DNA of 64,000 nucleotides from NCBI GenBank assembly GCA_028023455.1, contig JAQFVV010000152.1, positions 2,670,001 through 2,734,000 on the forward strand, read 5' to 3'. The notes beneath the pieces are model-generated. The model ran no database searches. It was not told the DNA's origin and worked only from the letters and a program-made list of their open reading frames with translations. Below are positions 57,475-64,000 of the stretch, piece by piece. This DNA comes from Epiperipatus broadwayi. Its lineage: Eukaryota > Onychophora > Udeonychophora > Euonychophora > Peripatidae. The position numbers and the translations under genes were made by a program. How positions within the stretch are numbered: the first letter of the stretch is position 1; every line of letters begins with the position of its first letter.

Positions 57475-59340
57475 GCTTTCTTTGTAACATATAATTGTCC
57501 TTCTTCAATGGATTCTATTAGCTGCCATATCTTCGCAATGGAAACAATTGGCATTGCACTTTTTTTTAGAACGTCTTTTGAGATAATCCTTATAATGTAG
57601 ATAATGTATTCTATTTTCTTCCAAATCTTTTCAATGGAAACAATTGACCTTGCCATTTTTTAGAATATTGTTGAGATAATCCTTATAATCTTGATGGGGG
57701 TGTCTATCTCTTCTGCAAAAATCCTGCTCAAGTAAGTCTTGGACTATTTATTCATTTTACATATGCAATCCAAAGAGAGTGTTATTTTACAATAATAGTA
57801 TAGTATCACATTCAGGAATTTGAAGAATGTATTAATTATTTTTATGATCTTGCCAATATATTTTTAAAATTTTACAAAGCAGTCTTAAATGAAACTTTTG
57901 TACTGTTTTTATATTACACTGACAGTGTGTCCACGTATCACTTTCATACAATAAATTAGGTAAAATAACAGCTCTATATAGAACTAACTTAGTTGCAGTA
58001 GTCTGGTGAAGTACTCTATTATTTAACTTGTTATTAAAACAGGCAAAACTTTTCATACAGTGATCATGTGATGTTTAGTGGTTTATTTAACTTGTTATAA
58101 AACTACTAAGATATTTAAACCGATTTATTCCCCAGTTGATAACCATTCAAGCTAAAAATTGCAGAGCATTATTTTTCCGGCACTGACTAATAAAGGATTT
58201 GAGTTGTTGAGCATTAATTCATAAATTAAAATATTAATATATTGCATTTAAAACATTAAGAACTTTCTGTAAATCATCTTTTGAACCAGCAAAAATAGCA
58301 CAATTATCAACATATTATAAATCCAGAATCCATGAAGTTTTCATATTTACTTTTAATCTATTCAAATTAGAAATTCCAACATCAAATCTGTGTCATATCT
58401 TGATCAGTTTGATTAAACCTCTTATAAATAATTCCGAAGACCTCTGTCATAAAAACTGAAATCAATATCGGATTAAATACACATTCTTGTTTTTTACCAG
58501 TTTTCACTTCAGGTGCCTCAAATTTTCCACCTCAAATAATATTTTCTCTCATTTTATCATGTAGCAGTTGTATAATATGAATATACTTTGGTGGGCAACC
58601 AACTAATTTCAGACAATGCCATAGAATTATCCTGTTAACTAAATTAAATGCCTTGACCAAGTCAATAAAAACAAAATATAAATTACTTTTATTTCTGACA
58701 TTTTTCTTGCATTTATTTGGTAATAAAAACCATGTCTGTAATTCTTTTTGATTTTCTAAAACCACAATGAATATCTAATAGATATTTATCTATAACTGGA
58801 AACAACCTATTTAATCAAATTATTGGAAGTATCTCTTCTATAGTGGATAATAATGATATTCCATGATAATTATTGAATTGGAACAATAAAAGCAAGCATC
58901 AATAAGATTGGGAACCACAACTTCAGTAATTCATATTTTTTAAAAAAAAATTCCAATATTTTTTAAGGTAACATTTCATTAGGAAATGTAGGCTTTCCAT
59001 TTTTAATATTGCAAAGTGCTATATGATTTTACTAAGCTGAATATCTTTATCCAAATCTTCTAAATAAGTAGTACATAAAATGGATGTGCATTAATATTAC
59101 CATGTCAAGTCTTATATTTTTATTCAAAAGATGATCAAAAGACTCTTTCCACCTATTTAATATATCATTGGCAATCATATAAAAGAATGCCATTTCTGGA
59201 TTTAATAGAATTGTGATACAATTTCTCAGGCCTTATATGGCTTTTAATGCACCAAAAAAAAAAGGATCTAAAATGACCATGATCAACAAATATCTATCTT
59301 TTTTACAGTTTTAATCCATCAATTATTGTATATGTCATAG
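57475..59340 (-). mobile_element. LINE on the minus strand: RT to C-terminal tail, degraded
   Basis: Minus strand in order: an RT block with FVFIDLVKAFNLVNRIILWH (about 58658-58599, palm A) and KYIHIIQLLHDKMRENI (about 58588-58538). A gap of stop-ridden sequence follows, then RVLHQTTATKLVLYRAVILP and NLLYESDTWTH (about 58014-57922), the 'LYGCETWT' block. FHLRLLCKILKIYWQD follows, and tail sequence CNANCFHCEDMAANR near 57560-57510. Nucleotide and protein wording match the fragment at 1-1000. 59140-59340 matches 44.0-44.3 kb. The endonuclease is missing or unrecognised here. Confidence 0.82.
57505..57695 (-). repeat. Tandem duplication (~95 bp) in the LINE tail
   Basis: CAATGGAAACAATTGGCATT...GAGATAATCCTTATAAT (57536-57598) recurs as CAATGGAAACAATTGACCTT...GAGATAATCCTTATAAT (57632-57690). 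Confidence 0.7.
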
Positions 59341-59380
59341 AATATAATGTAAGACAATCACATTTTGTGTAAATATTGTT

Positions 59381-60130
59381 GGGTTTGGCTGAATTGCAGG
59401 TTTCAGGCTCAAACCAACAATAATATCAAAAATATAAACACTTACTATTTAATATGTATAATTTATTAGAACAAATATACATATATATTTTACAATCAAT
59501 AAATATAATTTGACTTATAACTTAGTCAATAATGAGCTGGTCATGCTGAATGATTCTGTATATTTAGCTTGCCTGGTAAGTTCTAGTCATAACTCTTTCG
59601 GCTGTACTAGACAGCTTGCCTCAAGTTTGTTAAATGACTCTTCCGACTATACTAGACAGCTTGGCTTGAGACTGCCATAGTTGTAGCAGCTTCCAGTCCT
59701 ATCGAAGACTTGCCTCACTGTGTAGACACATCGGTAGTGACTAGTAGAAACACCTTCGCTGTTGGAAGTGGTTTCAATGGAGAGCATGTTCAGTCATTCT
59801 TGGACAAACGTTCTCTTTTTCCATAGAGTGTGTACTGTCATTTAGGTTAGACAGATGTTCTTTGGTTTGCCTCCAAAAAGGCTGACTATTATTGTCAGAT
59901 TTCCTACCTTAATGGCAGCAATCGGATTCAGAGAGCCTAACCAATGGTAGGATTTTATACCCATATTTACACATTGGCCATACTTATTTTTACCCTTTGG
60001 CCATGTTTTATACGTTGATTGTCGTATGTTTACACATTGGTTAGCGGCAATGAGTGCTCAATCTGATCAGATAAAGAAGAAATCTGGACTAGTCTACTTC
60101 TGAAGGCAAGGTCAGATATGACAAATATAA
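59381..60130 (-). other. Less AT-rich patch, possible decayed LTR on the minus strand
   Basis: Bounded on the left by an inverted pair (TTGTTGGGTTTG...CAAACCAACAAT, 59379-59426). On the minus strand GGTATAAAATCC (59964-59953) with a neighbouring CCATTGGTT resembles a TATA/CCAAT promoter. ACTAGACAGCTTG is repeated at 59607 and 59652. No partner copy or coding found. Confidence 0.25.
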
Positions 60131-62540
60131 ATCTTTGTTATCTAATCATGGTAACCTAATTAAGTACTTAATATATTTGATCTTCTCTACCATAACTCTG
60201 ATTATTGGAATTTGTAATTTTGATATTTATATTTTACATAATCACTAGGATCATATTACCATTAAGCATTAATATATCTCTGTTATGTCTTTATTTTACA
60301 TATTTTCAATTCATATAAATAGTGCATCAAATTGTGGCTAGTAATCAACTAATGAATGTAGTCATGATCTGACTTGTAATGTTTATTCTGATCATCATCA
60401 GTAGATGAACTCATTTTATTTGATTCTGGTTCAATGTATATATATATATGCTTTGTGTCTCAAAGTTGTTGCAATTTTTTAATAATCTTAAGATGTATAC
60501 ACTTCACTTCATCATATGACTACATTACTAGAAAGAACATATCTAAACAAACTATAAGCATTTTTTTTTATTCTTTGCAGAAATCTATATTCTGATCATG
60601 AGTTTTATAATTATCTGTAACATCTAAATTATTAGTAATTTTTTTTTCAATATCTATAACTGACATAATTTCTCTTTTATGTTAATTTTAATGTCACTTT
60701 CAGGATTGTCATATATTTTAACTTTTGAAAACATTATTTAATTTATTTCTCTTTAAAATATTTTTTTAACAGATCCAGGATCAACAGAGAGTGAGCTATC
60801 CTTTATTCTTCCAAATTTAAGTTTTACTTCTCTTTAGATATTTTTTTAGTGGCAGAGATAACTCGGGGATGACTTTTCTTTATTCTGGAGTGGACCTTTT
60901 ACCTTCATCTTTTCTTTTTTTCCATTTTTATTTTCATTTGTTGTAAAAACTGTGTAGAAAGATGATCTATCCATGATAATCCATCAATTCTACCTCAGGA
61001 TATTATTAGAGTATTTTGCTCTTTGATCTTCTTTTATTCTTTAGTTATTTTCTTTTGTAGAGTTTACAACATTTAACACTTCTATTTTCAACTTTCTTCA
61101 CATTTTTTTATCATTCTCTCCACAGCACAGATCCCTGCTTTACAGTTTCAAATACTGAAATGCAATGTTATAAATAATGAAATGCTTGTTTCAGATCTAT
61201 TTATACCTATTTGATGTTGTTTAAACAACATGTTTTCGAACAACATATATATCAGCAGTTAGGGAAAATCTGATTTTTGCAATAATATATTTGAAAAATA
61301 TCCTCTTAACTCTCTTTAAAACATGTTGTGAATAGAAATTCTGCATGCATTTTATCATGATTTTATACATAAACAAATAATAATAATGAAAAAAAATAGC
61401 TATTCTTTTCTCTCTTTCTTTACTTATATTTGTTAACATAGGAAGAAAGAACATTCATTGCCAATCTTTAACTATAGCTTGATAATTTCTAAAATATTAT
61501 TAACCAGAGATGTACCCAGCTGATGTAAAGGCTGTTGCTTTCATAATACTTTCCTTTTTTTTAACATTTTCTAATTAGAAAAAGTTTGTTTTAACAAATT
61601 TTTTTTAGAAATTTTATAAAAATGTAAGTATTATGAAAACATTGGCATTTCAAGCTATTTTTTTATAAATTATGCGCTAGCCAAAACTACTAAACATCAC
61701 ATGATCACTACTATGTGGAGAGTTTTGCCTGTTTTTTTCTAACCAAAACTAGATATAAATATGGAACTATAGCATCTATTCTTTTCCCTTCACAAAATAT
61801 CACATTTTAAACATGAATTTATGTACTGTAATCAATTGTCTTTGCGATTTAAATATTACATTTATTCAGTTCTGTAAAGTAGTAATTTTTTTCTGAGCAT
61901 TTTTTCTTCCAAAAGTTTTATTCCATATGTCTTTTGTAAAATACTATTTCCAAAATTACCTGCCTTGAATGAAATAAAATTAACCCTCTTAGATAAAAGG
62001 AAGGAATTACTTCCTTCACATTAAATGCTTTATAAAAAAATTGTAATGGCAGAACAATTTTTTTTTTCCTTGAGAAATATGCCCTCTAACAAAGAAATGT
62101 TTAGCCTGAATATCACATGACAATAATTATGGACATTTATGAATTTTACATATGATTCCAAAATTTTAATATTACATTTGTCTCTGTCATCCAGTTTTAC
62201 TATAAAAATGTAAGAAATTTTATTTAAAACTCTCTTCAGGAAAGGCAAACTAGAAAAGATTCAAATTTAGATTTTTAGAAACTTTGCAATTCAAATTCTT
62301 TCCCGTATTGAGACTATTTTTCTTTATTCTTTTATATCGCAATTTATAATTATTATTTTACATATTACATAGAAAATTTATAAAATATGATCAAATGCAT
62401 AAAGTAATCCTTTCAATTTTTTAGGCAGTTTACTCAAGTGACATGCATCTACATGCAAATGATAATTTGTCTATTTATTATTCAGTTTATGTGGGTTTTT
62501 ATTGAACACTTTCCTCTGTGGCATTGTAGTATAACAGCTT
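60131..62540. other. AT-rich intergenic DNA
   Basis: No recognised gene or element. A short degenerate direct repeat (CTTTAGATATTTTTTTAG/TTTAAAATATTTTTTTAACAG context) lies near 60745-60850. Confidence 0.35.
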
Positions 62541-62585
62541 CTCAGTCGCGCATCGTAGCTGATTGGTTGAAATTTTGTTTTCTTT
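62530..62585 (+). promoter_or_regulatory. Possible CCAAT-type promoter patch
   Basis: TCAGTCGCGCATCGTAGCTG followed by ATTGGTTG (62543-62570) combines CpGs, scarce in this window, with an inverted CCAAT box. It lies ~300 bp upstream of a candidate first exon. Suggestive only. Confidence 0.25.
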
Positions 62586-62861
62586 TTTAAATTACATAAA
62601 AACTATAAGCATGACATCAACAGAAATATGGGCATTCGATGTATCTTTAAAATATCTTTTAAATGCCATCTTTTCGATTGAAATCGAAAGAAATTTGAAT
62701 TTTTTATTAAATTTTTTTATAAGCAGGCGGATTTAATTTTGTTCTATTTTGGTCAATTTTCTAGTTTATATGAAGCGATAAAGGGAGAAAATTGTAATCG
62801 GCCTGATTATATAGTGAAAACGGATTAAAAATACGCTGGTCATTCACATTCAAGACCTATA

Positions 62862-62898
62862 ATGGGATGTGAATGTAGTTGCAGAATATCTATTGCAA
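62862..62898 (+). CDS. Candidate first coding exon with N-myristoylation motif
   Basis: ATG at 62862 opens MGCECSCRISIA, then one extra base before GTATAT (62899). G2 with Ser6 fits the MGxxxS N-myristoyltransferase consensus, and C3/C5/C7 would allow palmitoylation. The exon would end in phase 1, which matches the acceptor phase of the candidate exon at 63769. No family recognised. The exon is only 37 nt and the donor is weak, so chance is quite possible. Confidence 0.25.
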
Positions 62899-63768
62899 GT
62901 ATATATTTTTTATTTTTTAATAATATTTTAAATTTATTTTAATTACTTAAAAAATTTGTATAATTTATTAATCTGCGTTTATATTGGTATGTTTGTGTGT
63001 AGTATATAAATTATAAATAATATAATATTAAATCATCTATGCTCTTTATTATATGGTATATAAATTATTATTCATATGTACAGAAATTTTGTGTCTTTGA
63101 TCCAAGTTTGCTAATAATTTATTATGTTTATATGGTATCTTTGTGTTTACTCTTGCATGTTGTATAACAAGTAATGATTTACATATATATAGAGCAGTGC
63201 AATGTAAATTTTAAAAACTGATAATCAAATGTACAGAAAGGTTGCAGGTTACAGTTGATAAAGCATTCACAAAATTTACTGGGCATAGTATCATGTTAAA
63301 ATATAAACACAAAACCAATAAAGAGAGATTTCAAATGATGTTTGTGTAGTAGTAGCCACAATGGTTATGCATATACCACATAGAATTTATGCAGGCAAAG
63401 AATCATTCTGATTCTTGCCTATGCCTTGATACTCATGCTGTGGAGTCAGTAGTTTTGCCACATCTTGCATCACATTATTTTCAAGTCTTAGCTAACAAAT
63501 GAACTATATGCAAATAAATTCTATCTATGTAGGACAATAAATATAACAAGATAGCTTCACTGGTGTGCATAAAGAATGTAAACATCACTGATGTACACAA
63601 AAAAATAAAATGAAGAGATGAAACTCATTTTATCAGTGATACAGACACTAGCCTACAATTTCTAGTTTTAGATAGACAAAAAGCCAATTGCTATGATAAC
63701 AAATGCATATCCATCTTCTGGAAATGATTTGTTTGTATCTTTTATTAGGATGAATCTTTTTCTTATAG
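62899..63768. other. AT-rich DNA between the two candidate exons
   Basis: One short hairpin (AGGCAAAGAATCATTCTGAT then TCTTGCCT, near 63394-63421). Nothing else noted. Confidence 0.35.
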
Positions 63769-63865
63769 ACATCTTTGAGATTTATCAAGTTTTGGGGTAC
63801 AAGATAAAAATGAAGAATTCTTATGTGAATACTTTTGGAGATTCTGAAGCAATGGATTATCTCAG
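63769..63865 (+). CDS. Candidate internal exon of an unidentified gene
   Basis: 97 nt between a pyrimidine-rich acceptor (CTTTTTCTTATAG) and a strong donor (CTCAG|GTAAGA). Only one frame is open, entering with 2 nt of a split codon and leaving with 2 nt: it encodes IFEIYQVLGYKI then KMKNSYVNTFGDSEAMDYL. The composition is unlike the surrounding AT-rich noncoding DNA. I do not recognise the family. It could be the second exon of a gene starting at 62862 or an unrelated decoy. Confidence 0.35.
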
Positions 63866-64000
63866 GTAAGAAGTATTATATATGGTTTGAAAGATACTTT
63901 TGTGAGGAATACAAAAAAATTATCACTGAGGATGTAATTTAAGCTTAGTTAATGATAAATTAGAAATTATGAACAAACAATAAAGTAATAATTATGTCAG

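Noticed and set aside
1-64000. CRISPR arrays, operons, rRNA or intact tRNA genes
   Set aside because: None seen. The window is animal nuclear DNA and the tRNA-like sequences do not fold into complete tRNAs.

Overview
This is a strongly AT-rich piece of an animal (metazoan, most likely invertebrate) nuclear genome. It is eukaryotic because the only clear host gene is split by spliceosomal introns (AG acceptor and GTAAGA donor at 10058 and 10387, AG acceptor at 56440), and because nearly everything else is decayed eukaryotic transposable elements: Ty3/Gypsy LTR elements, RTE-like LINEs, a Penelope-like element, Merlin and pogo-like DNA transposons, tRNA-derived SINEs and foldback/MITE palindromes. 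The sequence alone does not fix the species or phylum.

The host gene is SLX1, the catalytic subunit of the SLX1-SLX4 structure-specific endonuclease, on the + strand. One exon (10058-10387) carries the end of the nuclease domain, the linker and the first zinc-ligand pair. The last coding exon (56440-56631) carries the rest of the RING-like zinc finger and the stop codon. They join in phase 0 across a 46,052-bp intron that holds most of the window. The N-terminal GIY-YIG catalytic exon(s) were not found and presumably lie upstream. A second, tentative gene may start near 62.5 kb: a CCAAT-containing patch, a short exon opening with an N-myristoylation motif (62862-62898) and a phase-compatible exon (63769-63865).

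Layout. 1-9.5 kb: LINE RT fragment, Penelope-like RT split by a 1.7-kb inverted-repeat element, then a nearly complete Gypsy (3931-9088) with 612-bp LTRs and CTTAT target duplications, then an RTE 3' scrap. 10.06-10.39 kb: SLX1 exon. 10.8-21.8 kb: palindromic MITEs, a LINE scrap, two copies of a second Gypsy family (one on each strand), the minus-strand copy carrying a Merlin transposon with an exact 8-bp target duplication. 22.5-25.1 kb: strand-switching GATA microsatellite and an inverted-repeat element with nested palindromes. 25.1-31.9 kb: mostly uninterpretable AT-rich DNA. 31.9-33.4 kb: probable solo LTR. 34.3-36 kb: RTE-like LINE. 37.5-37.9 kb: second Merlin remnant. 41.1-42.5 kb: decayed coiled-coil gag. 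44.0-45.7 kb: LINE endonuclease, minus strand. 46.3-47.2 kb: pogo-like element. 47.2-56.2 kb: a 9-kb composite with two ~1.95-kb direct repeats around gag and protease but no visible reverse transcriptase. 56.44-56.63 kb: SLX1 last exon. 57.5-59.3 kb: LINE on the minus strand. 59.4-64 kb: sparse, with the candidate new gene at the end.

The genes do not form an operon or pathway. The biological story is one DNA-repair gene whose terminal zinc-finger coding sequence is split by a very long intron that has accumulated nested mobile elements. I did not find a convincing previously undescribed system; the most unusual objects are the 9-kb gag/protease-only composite with hairpin-bearing ends and the SLX1 intron itself.
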